Of a stretch of DNA of 64,000 nucleotides, positions 56,199-64,000 are shown piece by piece. Below the pieces are notes generated by a model. It made no database searches. It was not told where the DNA came from and was given only the letters and a program-made list of their open reading frames with translations. The stretch comes from Chryseobacterium sp. OV279. Lineage in GTDB: Bacteria > Bacteroidota > Bacteroidia > Flavobacteriales > Weeksellaceae. The DNA lies in the NCBI RefSeq assembly GCF_900128945.1, contig NZ_FQUD01000001.1, forward strand, positions 1,725,450 through 1,789,449, read 5' to 3'. Position 1 is the first letter of the stretch. Each line of letters begins with the position of its first letter. The position numbers and the translations under genes are program-made.

Positions 56199-57731
56199 TT
56201 ATCCTTTATGATAAGGACATCCCGAAGCAGCATTTGATGTTTCAACAGTGCCTGAAGTGGCCGGTTTACAGTCAAAGAATTGCTCTTCTATCACACGTCT
56301 CTGATCTTCAGGGATATCCTGTAATTTACGAAGTGTATTGACCTGTATGTGAGGCCAGCTGGTCGTTCCACCATCATTTCCGAAATCAAATTCGAAAAAC
56401 ACAATCTGCTCGTATTGCAGCTGAAGAATTTCTTTTCCATCTTCAATCACGGTTTCAATCCACAGACGGAAATCCACTTCAACCGTAGGAACGAAACGAT
56501 TGACAAAAGGCACATTTAAAATTCCTCCCTGAGCACCGGTCTTCATTTTTGAGGACATCTGAACAAGCACATAGTTGGTTACATTTTGTCCGCTTAAAGT
56601 ATCTCTAAGACGTAAATCCGGTCGTACGGAATACGGATACAAATCATTGGCAAGGATTCGCTGTGTGTAAATTTTATTCGAACCTTTGTCATTATGATCG
56701 TTCAGTTTTTCATGAACCCAGGCTGGTGCCGGCTGATCCAAATCAATAGGATGTGTAGGACTTGCACCTGCTCCTCCCATGGTTTGCGAAATCGCAAGGT
56801 GATCCGTCTGCCACGCAGCATTACCGTACGGAAACTTTGGAGAACCGTTAATTAAGTAATTGTTACCGTCCGGAGCAATATCTCCCAATAAGGTAATGGT
56901 ACTGCCATGAGGAATAACGCCACTTCTGGAAATGGAGTAGTCAGGAATAAAGTAAGGACCTTTTATGCCGTCTCCAGGCTTGAGCTCCTGAGCAGGAATG
57001 ATCTCATAGTACTCTTGTCCCGGCTGAAGTTCACTTAAAAGAATATATTTTTTATGATTTTCATCCGCAGATATCTGAACCAGAGGCTCGTCTCTGTATT
57101 CTCCTGTGTACCCGTAATTTTTAAAGTCCTCATCAGAAAAAGCGTGAATACCACGGTCTTTCTCAATCGATTCTTTAGTAGCGGCATGATTATAAACATC
57201 GCTCAGCCATAAATACATTCCGTTTTCCTCATGAATGCCGGCATATTGTAAATCAGGCTTTCCTTCTTCCTTATTAACGCTTTTAATGGTTTGCTCATAT
57301 TTTACAGCCCCACAGAATAACTCACTGGCGCCGCCACGGTTACGGACACCTCCGGCAACCAGAGAAAAGGTCAGCTTTTCGATATATTCTTCACAGTCAA
57401 AACTGAATTTGCCGGGAATTGTTCCTGAATTTGTACCGGGGGAAGGCATAATCGTTGTGTGTATTCCGCCTGCCAATGATGGTTTTCCTATATTTTGATT
57501 GTAATTAGCGTTGTAGCTTACCCAGGTGCCATCCAGCGCCGCCAGTACCCCGTAATCCACATTGTTGGCGATGTCCTGCAGGTTTTCTTCCTTAAAGGGT
57601 AATACCGGATCATCAATGAGAAGTTTGGAATATCCGTCCATCACTTGGGCCAGTGTACCCTGATTTTCTTCTGAACTCTTACGGAGGAGCTCACTCCCTT
57701 TTTCAAGACTTTCTTTTTTACGTTTAAGCAT
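56199..57731 (-). CDS. large protein with possible heme-binding barrel domain
   Basis: This 510-residue protein has no signal peptide or membrane segment. Residues about 60-170 (VLAALDGTWVSYNANYN, GIHTTIMPSPG and EYIEKLTFSLVAGGVRNRGG) look like a lipocalin/nitrobindin-type beta-barrel start. The middle is mixed, with an HGSTITLLGD stretch. The C-terminus ends SGCPYHKG, a Cys-Pro motif of the heme-regulatory kind. I recall similar Chryseobacterium proteins being called heme-binding, but I cannot confirm this. It is a single leftward gene. Confidence 0.6.
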   Translation of the reverse strand: MLKRKKESLEKGSELLRKSSEENQGTLAQVMDGYSKLLIDDPVLPFKEENLQDIANNVDYGVLAALDGTWVSYNANYNQNIGKPSLAGGIHTTIMPSPGTNSGTIPGKFSFDCEEYIEKLTFSLVAGGVRNRGGASELFCGAVKYEQTIKSVNKEEGKPDLQYAGIHEENGMYLWLSDVYNHAATKESIEKDRGIHAFSDEDFKNYGYTGEYRDEPLVQISADENHKKYILLSELQPGQEYYEIIPAQELKPGDGIKGPYFIPDYSISRSGVIPHGSTITLLGDIAPDGNNYLINGSPKFPYGNAAWQTDHLAISQTMGGAGASPTHPIDLDQPAPAWVHEKLNDHNDKGSNKIYTQRILANDLYPYSVRPDLRLRDTLSGQNVTNYVLVQMSSKMKTGAQGGILNVPFVNRFVPTVEVDFRLWIETVIEDGKEILQLQYEQIVFFEFDFGNDGGTTSWPHIQVNTLRKLQDIPEDQRRVIEEQFFDCKPATSGTVETSNAASGCPYHKG

Positions 57732-58205
57732 GATTTATCGTTTTTATGGTTATTAATTAATGGGTTTGAAAATTGGATCTGGTAATCATTTTGAGGCAGA
57801 GGCAGACACGTCGAAATAATAATCGTCGTTAGGGAGATTGTATTCAAATCATTTCGTTAAAATTTGATGATTAAAGTGTCTTCAACACCACATCTCGAGA
57901 AATCTGTATTTATCAGAGTTTCCTGGATGCCGTTTTACAGTCCATCTCCTTTGTTAGAAATGGATGATTGCTTTTTAAGTGATCCATAATTTTCAGTTTT
58001 TGTTTACTCAAAATTAATGAGAATGTGGTAGATGCCATTCAGTGTTTTTACTTAATTTCAATCTTGATATTTTGGAATGATTTCGTGAAAAGCTTTGTGT
58101 GAAGTAGTTTGGAGTTTTTGTGAATGAATACTGCTGCTATGATAAGAATGGCAAAAAGATCCTATGTAATTGATATGAAGAAACACAGGGTTTTAAATTT
58201 GCAAT
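57732..58205. other. gene-free spacer
   Basis: I see no gene or RNA here. Short frames such as 57641-57847 (-) and a 38-codon frame running through the hairpin at 58211 have no support. No TAnnTTTG element is seen just upstream of the 510-residue gene. Confidence 0.5.
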
Positions 58206-58235
58206 CAAAAATCCGGAGCCACAAAAGCTCCGGAT
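58206..58235 (-). terminator. minus-strand terminator
   Basis: ATCCGGAGC / GCTCCGGAT (9 bp, 7-base loop) has a T-run on the minus strand. It may end the transcript of the lipoprotein gene 266 bases upstream; the spacer between them (58236-58501) shows no gene. Confidence 0.75.
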
Positions 58236-58501
58236 CAAAAAACATTGGATAAAAAGGATAAAACGACTATTTTGTTGGTAAGCCTGAACCACGAACCAAA
58301 AACCAAGATTTTTGATATCAGATATGTTCCGAGATTGGATCCGGCAACTACATCCTGTTACAATATTTTACCTTTCCGGCTGCATCGTACAGCGGTTTAT
58401 GGTACTAAAAATGGTAAAGAATGATAGGATTTATGAGTAGGTTTCTGCAATCTCCTGCAGGGGAATCATCAGTTGAGAAACCTGATGAATAGGGTAGCGG
58501 C

Positions 58502-58900
58502 TTACTTATATTTAATAAAAGTAGCCAGTACTTTTTTAGTTTTGATATTAGAAGTTATGGATCCGCCACTGTACGTATTTTTTTTACTGCCATTTTTCAT
58601 GCTTCCAAAATCACTTGTCGAGCTTCCTGTAACTTCTTCCGTAAGCTTCATGATAACACCGTCTGCTCCTTGCGCTTTGCCCAGTTCAATAACTTTCTGC
58701 TGTACGGCATTTAGAGAATTAAATCCCTGACCTACATCTGTTGTTCCCATTACTTCATGCTCTTTTTTTACATCAGCGGCATCGAAATAGACATCTACAT
58801 TTTGTGTCGGTGAATACGTTTTTCCGAAATAAGAAGGTGTACATGATGTAGCTGCGGCGAGCGCGAAGATTCCAATAGATTGGATGAATAATTTTTTCAT
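58502..58900 (-). CDS. small lipoprotein of unknown function
   Basis: This 132-residue protein has a lipoprotein signal (hydrophobic segment then AATSC, Cys about residue 20). The mature part has a short conserved-looking core (VDVYFDAADVKKEHEVMGTTD and IELGKAQGADGVIMKL) and a Ser/Gly/Lys-rich tail. The GADGVI segment recalls small lipoproteins or YbjQ-like folds, but no family can be named. It lies 57 bases after the LytTR regulator gene and may belong to the same transcript. Confidence 0.75.
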   Translation of the reverse strand: MKKLFIQSIGIFALAAATSCTPSYFGKTYSPTQNVDVYFDAADVKKEHEVMGTTDVGQGFNSLNAVQQKVIELGKAQGADGVIMKLTEEVTGSSTSDFGSMKNGSKKNTYSGGSITSNIKTKKVLATFIKYK

Positions 58901-58957
58901 TGTTTTGATTTGTAAATTAAAATTGTTAGATTTTTATGTGGTTGGTTATTAATTGAT

Positions 58958-59707
58958 TTATCGGATGGGATCAATGGGTCCGGGTTCTTCTCTGCCTTTA
59001 TTGGTCAGTACTTTGTCCATCATCTGGGCCATAAAACTGTCACGGTACGTTTGCCCGATCGGGATCTGGTTTTTCGTCAACTCCAGCTGTACTGTATTCC
59101 CCTGAATAATGATGATAAATGGAACGGCGATGATAAAAGATTTATGGATTCGCTTGAAGCGGTCTGTCGGCAGTTTTTCTTCCAGACCTCCGATATTCAG
59201 AAGAGCCATGATCTGTTCACCGTCTTTGGTGTGAAAACATACATATTTCCCTTTTCCTTCAATATAGATGATGTCGTTGATTTTGATTTTCAGGAGCTTG
59301 CCTTTGTACTCGGTTTTGACAAGGATAAAATCTTCTGTTTCCGTTTTAGGGACCGAAGTTGTTTCCTGTGCCCGCTGTACAGCCATAAGGAACCTTGGGA
59401 AAAAGATAGGTTTCAGCAGATAATCCACTACATGATGATCAAATCCGTCGAGGGCATATTCTCTGAAAGCGGTGGTGAGAATCACTTTATAACGGTCGTT
59501 CAATACTTTAAGCAATTCAATTCCCGACATTCCTGGCATCTGGATATCCAGAAAAATAAGATCAACTTCCGTGCTGTTCAGCAGCTGTAATGCTTCCGCA
59601 GGATTGGTGGCTGTTCCCGCAAGTTTCAGAAACGGAGTCTGTTCAATATGCAGTGTCAGCAGTTCTATGGCGTGAGACTCATCGTCTACCACAATACAGT
59701 TCATCAT
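58958..59707 (-). CDS. LytTR-type response regulator
   Basis: This 249-residue protein has a receiver domain (1-120) with acidic residues Asp8 and Asp9, phosphoacceptor Asp54 in FLDIQMPG, the switch residue in ILTTAFREYAL and LLKPIFFP. A LytTR DNA-binding domain occupies about 140-240 (IIYIEGKGKYVCFHT ... RFKRIHKSFIIA). It is coupled to the kinase gene with 3 bases between stop and start, a classical two-component pair. The target genes are unknown; the downstream lipoprotein is a candidate. Confidence 0.92.
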   Translation of the reverse strand: MMNCIVVDDESHAIELLTLHIEQTPFLKLAGTATNPAEALQLLNSTEVDLIFLDIQMPGMSGIELLKVLNDRYKVILTTAFREYALDGFDHHVVDYLLKPIFFPRFLMAVQRAQETTSVPKTETEDFILVKTEYKGKLLKIKINDIIYIEGKGKYVCFHTKDGEQIMALLNIGGLEEKLPTDRFKRIHKSFIIAVPFIIIIQGNTVQLELTKNQIPIGQTYRDSFMAQMMDKVLTNKGREEPGPIDPIR

Positions 59708-59710
59708 AAT

Positions 59711-60760
59711 TTATAGATTAATGATAATTTCGTTTAAATAATAATTCTCATCTTCCTTGATGGTAAAAGAATGCTTGATCCCATACATCAGTTGCAGTCG
59801 CTGCTGTACATTGTTCAGACCGATTCCCTTGGAAGGTTCTTTGGGACCTGTTTTCTTTTTATTGCTTACGAGGAAACAGATTTTACTTTTGGTAGCAATC
59901 AGCTCAATAGACACCTGGTTTTTCTCATCGTTCAGATCGCCATGTTTAAAGGCATTTTCCACAAGGGTAACGAAAACTAAGACAGGAATGCAGGCATCAT
60001 TCTCCTGAATATCTTCATAGTATTTAATCTTCAGGTTATGACTGAACCGGATCTGGTTCATCTCAATCACTTTTTTCATATGCTCCACTTCCAGTGCCAG
60101 AGGAACGGTTCCCAGTTCTCCCCAGTCATCAAGGGCATAGCTCATGATTTCAGAAAGAAGATGTACGGCATGAGCGGCTTCCGGACTGCTTCTAAGGGTT
60201 TTCGTATAAATAAAACTCAATGAATTAAACAGAAAATGAGGATTGATCTGATATTTGATCGCAGCAAGCTCTGCCCTGAGTTTTTCCTTTTCCAGTTCCT
60301 CTTTGTGTTTCCGCATTTCATTAGAGGTAATTAATGTTGCCACGAAATAAGAGATGAGTATAATAAAGCAGTCCAGAACGGCAGCGCTGATAAGAAATAC
60401 TTTGGGTGAAACATAGTTGCCGCTCGCAGGATCTGTTTTTGATATTGTAAAATTCCAGAGATATTCATAAGCGGTAAGCGCTACAAAAAGCAGAATACAC
60501 CGCAGAAGAAAGTTTTTCCAATTTCTGTTCCTGATGAATGGGATGATCAGGTGGTAGATCAGGATATAATAAACAATAGTTCCTTTAATAATAGTGTGAA
60601 TAAAATTGACATACAGCTGAGTTCCTGTTCCGAATTGCTTCATGGTGGTCTCAAGTCCTTGCAGTCTTATAAGAAACAGAAATACCGCGATATTCCATGC
60701 CGTATACAACATGAGGATGACCAGAATCTGCTTCCATTGTTTTTTGACCTTCTCTAACAT
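59711..60760 (-). CDS. LytS/YehU-like sensor histidine kinase
   Basis: This 349-residue membrane kinase has four hydrophobic segments in residues about 10-150. A coiled linker rich in Lys/Glu then leads to the His_kinase domain with the phospho-acceptor in IKYQINPHFLFNSL. The ATP-binding N-box (LVENAFKHG) and G-box (GIGLNNVQQRL) follow. No separate sensor domain is present, so the membrane part is likely to sense the signal. It precedes its LytTR partner on the same transcript. Confidence 0.92.
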   Translation of the reverse strand: MLEKVKKQWKQILVILMLYTAWNIAVFLFLIRLQGLETTMKQFGTGTQLYVNFIHTIIKGTIVYYILIYHLIIPFIRNRNWKNFLLRCILLFVALTAYEYLWNFTISKTDPASGNYVSPKVFLISAAVLDCFIILISYFVATLITSNEMRKHKEELEKEKLRAELAAIKYQINPHFLFNSLSFIYTKTLRSSPEAAHAVHLLSEIMSYALDDWGELGTVPLALEVEHMKKVIEMNQIRFSHNLKIKYYEDIQENDACIPVLVFVTLVENAFKHGDLNDEKNQVSIELIATKSKICFLVSNKKKTGPKEPSKGIGLNNVQQRLQLMYGIKHSFTIKEDENYYLNEIIINL

Positions 60761-61035
60761 TTAATTCCCTTCTTTTGTTTAATAATTTGGTTTTGTTGTA
60801 TTTATGATTGAGTATTTTTCTATAAATAATACTTAATCGCTTATTAAAATTACAACAATTCTCTTTTTGACATTGCAATATTAGTTCTTATCGTAACAAT
60901 GCTAAAATATATTCCACCAATAGCTGTATTGGTGGTATCAATCATGGGATTGTAGTAACTTTATAGATTTAATGAAGAAATGACTGGAATGAACTCAGAT
61001 ATTGAGCAATAGTAAAGACATAAAAAAAGCAGAGA

Positions 61036-62244
61036 TCAACTCTCTGCCTGTTCTTTTTTAACCGCCTGATGCATGACGAGAATAATTCCCAAAAGCACAA
61101 TGGCAATCGCCAGATAACGCCAGGCCAGACCATCCTGTTCTGTGACGTTTCCACTGACTGATATAATAAAGCTTGTAATAGACGTAATCACATACACCAA
61201 ACCACCCATCAAACCACCTGCTGTTCCTGCATTTTTAGGGAAATACAGCATACTCGTTGTGAAAAACGAAGTAAACAGAATTCCGGAACAAATATGAATG
61301 AAAAACGCGAATGGAACCATGATATACAGACTTTCTGCGTAGAAGCTAGTGGCGATCAGTCCGGCAATTAAGATCAGCTGCAAAATGATAGGCTGAAGAA
61401 TTCTTGCCTTAAAATCCAGCTTGAGTCTTCGTTTTCCTATAAATCCTCCGATCATCCATGAAAATCCTAAGATCAGCGTACAATATCCTATAACTACAGG
61501 AGTAAAGTGAAAGGTGTTCTCAATAATAAAAGGTCCCGTCAGATTGAAAAGCATAACAATAGAATAACTCAGTCCTAAAATAATGATCCCCAACATAAAG
61601 ATCCTGTTTTTCAGCATCATTTTGTACAGACTGATGTTTTCAGAAAGATTAAGTTTCTTTTTCTCCGGTAAGCTTTCACCACTGAAAAACCATTCAAACA
61701 GAAACAGTGCGCCTGCATAAAAGGCCAGGAAATAAAAATTCGCATGCCAGTTAAACAGTTTTTCAAGATATCCGCCCAGAAAAGGAGCCAGAATAGGTCC
61801 GCACGACCAGACAATCGTGAAATAGCTCAGATAATGCTTTACTTTTTCAGAGTCATAAAGGTCTACAAAAATAGCACGGGTAGCCACAACCAGTACAGAA
61901 ACCGCAGCTCCCTGAAGGATACGCAACAGGCAGATCAACAGAATACTGTCCGTCATGGTAATCAAAATACTGCTGATAATCAATAGAAAAAGGGCGATCA
62001 GCTTAGGACGGTAACGCCCGATGCTGTCCAGAATTCCTCCGACAAAGAGTTGCGAGATCCCGTAACTCAACAGGTAAGACGTTAAAGTAATCTGAATATC
62101 CTTTTCGGAAACCTGCATTTCTTTGGCCATCGAGGGAAATGAAGGTAAATAAATATCTGTGACAAACCCGGAAAGCGGGATCGACACAAAGGCCATAATG
62201 GTGATTAATCTGATTCTTTTTTCAGATGCTTCTTTCAACAACAT
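61036..62244 (-). CDS. Bcr/CflA-type MFS multidrug exporter
   Basis: This 402-residue inner-membrane protein has 12 hydrophobic segments. The family signatures are PLSGFVTDIYLPSFPSMA in segment 1, SYGISQLFVGGILDSIGRYRPKLIA between segments 2 and 3, and RILQGAAVSVLVVATRAIFVDLYD in segment 4. Bcr/CflA exporters pump out bicyclomycin, sulfonamides or small metabolites by proton antiport. It sits 90 bases downstream of the AraC gene with its own exact promoter. AraC control is possible. The 275-base gap to the kinase gene holds no gene. Confidence 0.92.
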   Translation of the reverse strand: MLLKEASEKRIRLITIMAFVSIPLSGFVTDIYLPSFPSMAKEMQVSEKDIQITLTSYLLSYGISQLFVGGILDSIGRYRPKLIALFLLIISSILITMTDSILLICLLRILQGAAVSVLVVATRAIFVDLYDSEKVKHYLSYFTIVWSCGPILAPFLGGYLEKLFNWHANFYFLAFYAGALFLFEWFFSGESLPEKKKLNLSENISLYKMMLKNRIFMLGIIILGLSYSIVMLFNLTGPFIIENTFHFTPVVIGYCTLILGFSWMIGGFIGKRRLKLDFKARILQPIILQLILIAGLIATSFYAESLYIMVPFAFFIHICSGILFTSFFTTSMLYFPKNAGTAGGLMGGLVYVITSITSFIISVSGNVTEQDGLAWRYLAIAIVLLGIILVMHQAVKKEQAES

Positions 62245-62266
62245 ATTCGTTCGTTATTTTACTATG

Positions 62267-62296
62267 CAAAAATAGACTAAGAAATGAGCGTTTCAA
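62267..62296 (-). promoter_or_regulatory. promoter of the MFS exporter gene
   Basis: On the minus strand, TTG (62294-62296) and TATTTTTG (62267-62274) are 19 bases apart, an exact Bacteroidetes promoter with a leader of about 17 bases. Confidence 0.65.
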
Positions 62297-62334
62297 TTTA
62301 AAAAGACAAAGTAAAAATTACAAAAATCAAAGAT

Positions 62335-63249
62335 TTAATATGCGTTTTTAAATTTCAACGGAGAAACCTCAGCATGTTTTTTAAAGAAGTTATTAAAATG
62401 GGAAGGCTGATCAAATCCCAGTGTGTATCCGATCTCAGCAATATCCCAGTTGGTGTATTTCAGTAAATTTTTAGATTCCTCAAATACCCTTTCTTTAATG
62501 ATTTGCGTGGTGGTCAACTGTGTCACTGATTTTACCGAGGAATTCAAATGATTAACGTGTACATTAAGATGTTCTGCAAAGTCTGAAGCGGTTTTCAGAG
62601 CCAAAGGATAAGCGGGGGAATCCAATGGAAACTGTTTGTTCAAAAGCTCATCAAATAAGCGGTACAGGCGGATATTGGCCGGAAGTTCGTGAGGATTAAT
62701 ATCATCCACACGGATCTCCAGAGCGAGATGCATCAGAGAAGCAAGATGACTTTTAATACTGCCGCACCGGAAAGGATATGCTGAATTATTAAATTTGTAC
62801 ATCTGCTCAAAATAAAGAGTCGCCAGCTGAGTCTGTTCATCCGTTAAAAAAATAATAGGCTTGCTCCATTCTTTGAATAGTGAAGTCTTTTTAAACAGAT
62901 TAAATTCAGAATTTTCATTAAAAAACTCTTGATTAAACAGGCAGAAATAGCCTTCCTGAAGATCTCCGTCACATTCCCAGGAATACGGAATATTCGGCGA
63001 AGGAAAAAAGAGGGCAGGGCGGTCAATATACAGTTCATGTGATCCATACTGGAAAGTGCCTTTTCCCAGAATAAAGCTCACTTTATAATAGTCACGGCGG
63101 TTGTACGGGCTTTTAAAGCCGCAGTATTTCCGCATAGAAACATTGAAATGCGACTTTCCGGTTTCAAAATCATCGGAATCGAACATTTTCATCTGATTCT
63201 TTCTGAGACGTCTGTAATAATCCTCAATGGTTTCCAGCTGATCACTCAT
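62335..63249 (-). CDS. AraC-family transcriptional regulator
   Basis: This 304-residue protein has an N-terminal cupin-like effector domain with residual pocket features (GKGTFQYGSHELYIDRPALFFPSPNIPYSWE). A C-terminal double HTH (DFAEHLNVHVNHLNSSVKSVTQ and the GYTLGFDQPSHFNNFFKKHAEVSPLKFK signature) follows. The ATG at 63247-63249 was chosen because a -7 element at 63271-63278 rules out the longer upstream start. It precedes the exporter gene, a common regulator-pump arrangement. Confidence 0.9.
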   Translation of the reverse strand: MSDQLETIEDYYRRLRKNQMKMFDSDDFETGKSHFNVSMRKYCGFKSPYNRRDYYKVSFILGKGTFQYGSHELYIDRPALFFPSPNIPYSWECDGDLQEGYFCLFNQEFFNENSEFNLFKKTSLFKEWSKPIIFLTDEQTQLATLYFEQMYKFNNSAYPFRCGSIKSHLASLMHLALEIRVDDINPHELPANIRLYRLFDELLNKQFPLDSPAYPLALKTASDFAEHLNVHVNHLNSSVKSVTQLTTTQIIKERVFEESKNLLKYTNWDIAEIGYTLGFDQPSHFNNFFKKHAEVSPLKFKNAY

Positions 63250-63270
63250 GATTTTATAAATTATAAAAAT

Positions 63271-63278
63271 CAAAGATA
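63271..63278 (-). promoter_or_regulatory. -7 element of the AraC gene
   Basis: The minus strand reads TATCTTTG, an exact match 21 bases before the chosen start codon. No -33 TTG was seen at the usual distance. Confidence 0.5.
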
Positions 63279-63369
63279 CGTAAACTGTAATGAATCCGGA
63301 TTCATTTTCTGTGAGGTAATGATAATTGACAAAATAGTTTTTCTCAATTTCCTTTGCTCAGGAATTGAA

Positions 63370-63480
63370 TAAAACCACAAAAGTCACAAAAGTTTTTTAA
63401 ACACTTAAGTTTATTTAAAGTTTAAAATTTTATTACAAAGAAGTACACTGATGTTTCAAAAAATCAGAGATTTTTATTCG
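63370..63480 (+). repeat. dispersed intergenic repeat, copy 2
   Basis: The words CACAAAAG, a T-run, CACTTAAGT, AAGTACACT and an AAATC-rich end occur in the same order as in the reverse complement of 620-780. There is no reading frame. Confidence 0.55.
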
Positions 63481-63532
63481 GCATGATGAAAAATCTGCCT
63501 AATTCGTTTGATCTGCGAGAGATTAAAAAATA

Positions 63533-63565
63533 AAACCACAAAAACTTTGGTTTCTTTTGTGGTTT
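63533..63565 (-). terminator. terminator of the GNAT gene
   Basis: AAACCACAAAA / TTTTGTGGTTT (11 bp) with an 11-base loop has a T-rich tail on the minus strand, 43 bases past the acetyltransferase stop. Confidence 0.8.
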
Positions 63566-63607
63566 AAAAAAATAATAGTGTCAAAATATTTTAAAAGCAG
63601 AAAAGAT

Positions 63608-64000
63608 CTAACCTCTACTGATTTCGAATTTTAATATTTGCGAAGGAAAATTAAAAGGTCCCGCTACAGCATCTATCACAACAGAAAACCCTAATTCTTT
63701 TAAAAACGGCAAAAGTGGATCATGCGTCATCATATTGACCCAGATGATATCCGTAAAACTGGCTGCCGATCTGCTTTTTTTCCAAAGCGATTCCCTGATT
63801 TCCGGTGAATCAAATTCCGGAAGGATCACAAAACTTATTTCTGTTGCTTTTTTTTCTTCCGGAAGGGAAGAATGACTCAATCCGCTTCTGATAATACTGT
63901 AACCTGCCGGTTTATCATCTGCATACGTAATGATCAATTGATTAGACAGATCATTTAGGTCATTGATCATCTTTCTGGGATCAATATTGTTTTTAATGTA
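63608..64000 (-). CDS. GNAT-type N-acetyltransferase (partial)
   Basis: The reading frame continues without a stop from 63970 to the window edge: the residues before the internal Met read YIKNNIDPRK, a typical GNAT N-terminus, so the true start lies beyond 64000. LIITYADDKPAGYSII gives beta-strands 2-3 and FLKELGFSVV the C-terminal strand. The acetyl-CoA loop (Q/RxxGxG/A) is degenerate here. It probably acetylates an amine; substrate unknown. Confidence 0.8.
   Translation of the reverse strand, partial: YIKNNIDPRKMINDLNDLSNQLIITYADDKPAGYSIIRSGLSHSSLPEEKKATEISFVILPEFDSPEIRESLWKKSRSAASFTDIIWVNMMTHDPLLPFLKELGFSVVIDAVAGPFNFPSQILKFEISRG

Noticed and set aside
59051-59590. 179-codon frame antisense to the LytTR gene
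   Set aside because: It lies fully inside a recognised response regulator; composition is that of a reverse frame.

Overview
The window looks like chromosomal DNA from a flavobacterium, most likely Chryseobacterium or a close Weeksellaceae relative. This is an inference. It rests on low GC, a SusC/SusD pair with ECF sigma/FecR control, several TAnnTTTG-type -7 promoter elements, a fragment resembling a type IX secretion sorting tail, A-rich leaders instead of strong Shine-Dalgarno sites, and protein families typical of that group. There is no sign of an integrase, transposase, phage structural gene or CRISPR array.

Layout. 0-5.3 kb: a decayed gene and dispersed repeat, then leftward genes for a DUF962/Mpo1-like protein, an APC amino-acid permease and a CocE/X-Pro-peptidase-like hydrolase. 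5.5-11.6 kb: a long TPR protein, a plug-less outer-membrane barrel and a convergent proline-iminopeptidase-like hydrolase. 11.8 kb: tRNA-Arg(UCG). 12.2-21.3 kb: an alpha/beta hydrolase, then a six-gene block (ECF sigma, FecR anti-sigma, SusC, SusD, two tandem glycerophosphodiester phosphodiesterases) that reads as a regulated uptake and breakdown system for glycerophosphodiesters. 21.5-23.3 kb: a BamA/TamA-like barrel protein.

23.8-39.3 kb is the most unusual part: a YtcJ-like amidohydrolase with a His/Cys-rich N-terminus, a signal-less N-acetylmuramoyl-L-alanine amidase, a membrane-anchored M23 peptidase with a 14-glutamine linker, and two giant proteins of 2222 and 1491 residues that I cannot assign. 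Two of these genes share an identical 15-base start region. No phage or secretion-tail genes accompany them.

39.6-44.1 kb: gnd-zwf-pgl (oxidative pentose phosphate pathway, NADPH supply) and pncA (NAD salvage). 44.4-51.3 kb: small stress or detoxification-type genes (exported RidA-like, DinB-like, GlxA-type regulator, SDR, ICL/PEP-mutase-like, SnoaL-like, an unknown, S41 peptidase). The promoters of the DinB and SDR genes are gapless copies of each other with paired TTGTC half-sites, and the GlxA-type regulator is transcribed divergently from one of them. Part of this stretch is flanked by an inverted copy of an intergenic repeat.

51.4-64 kb: an AsmA/DUF748 protein, a VOC protein, a TetR regulator with a palindromic operator, a heme-binding-like protein, a lipoprotein, a LytTR response regulator with its histidine kinase, a Bcr/CflA-type MFS exporter, an AraC regulator and a GNAT acetyltransferase cut by the window edge.
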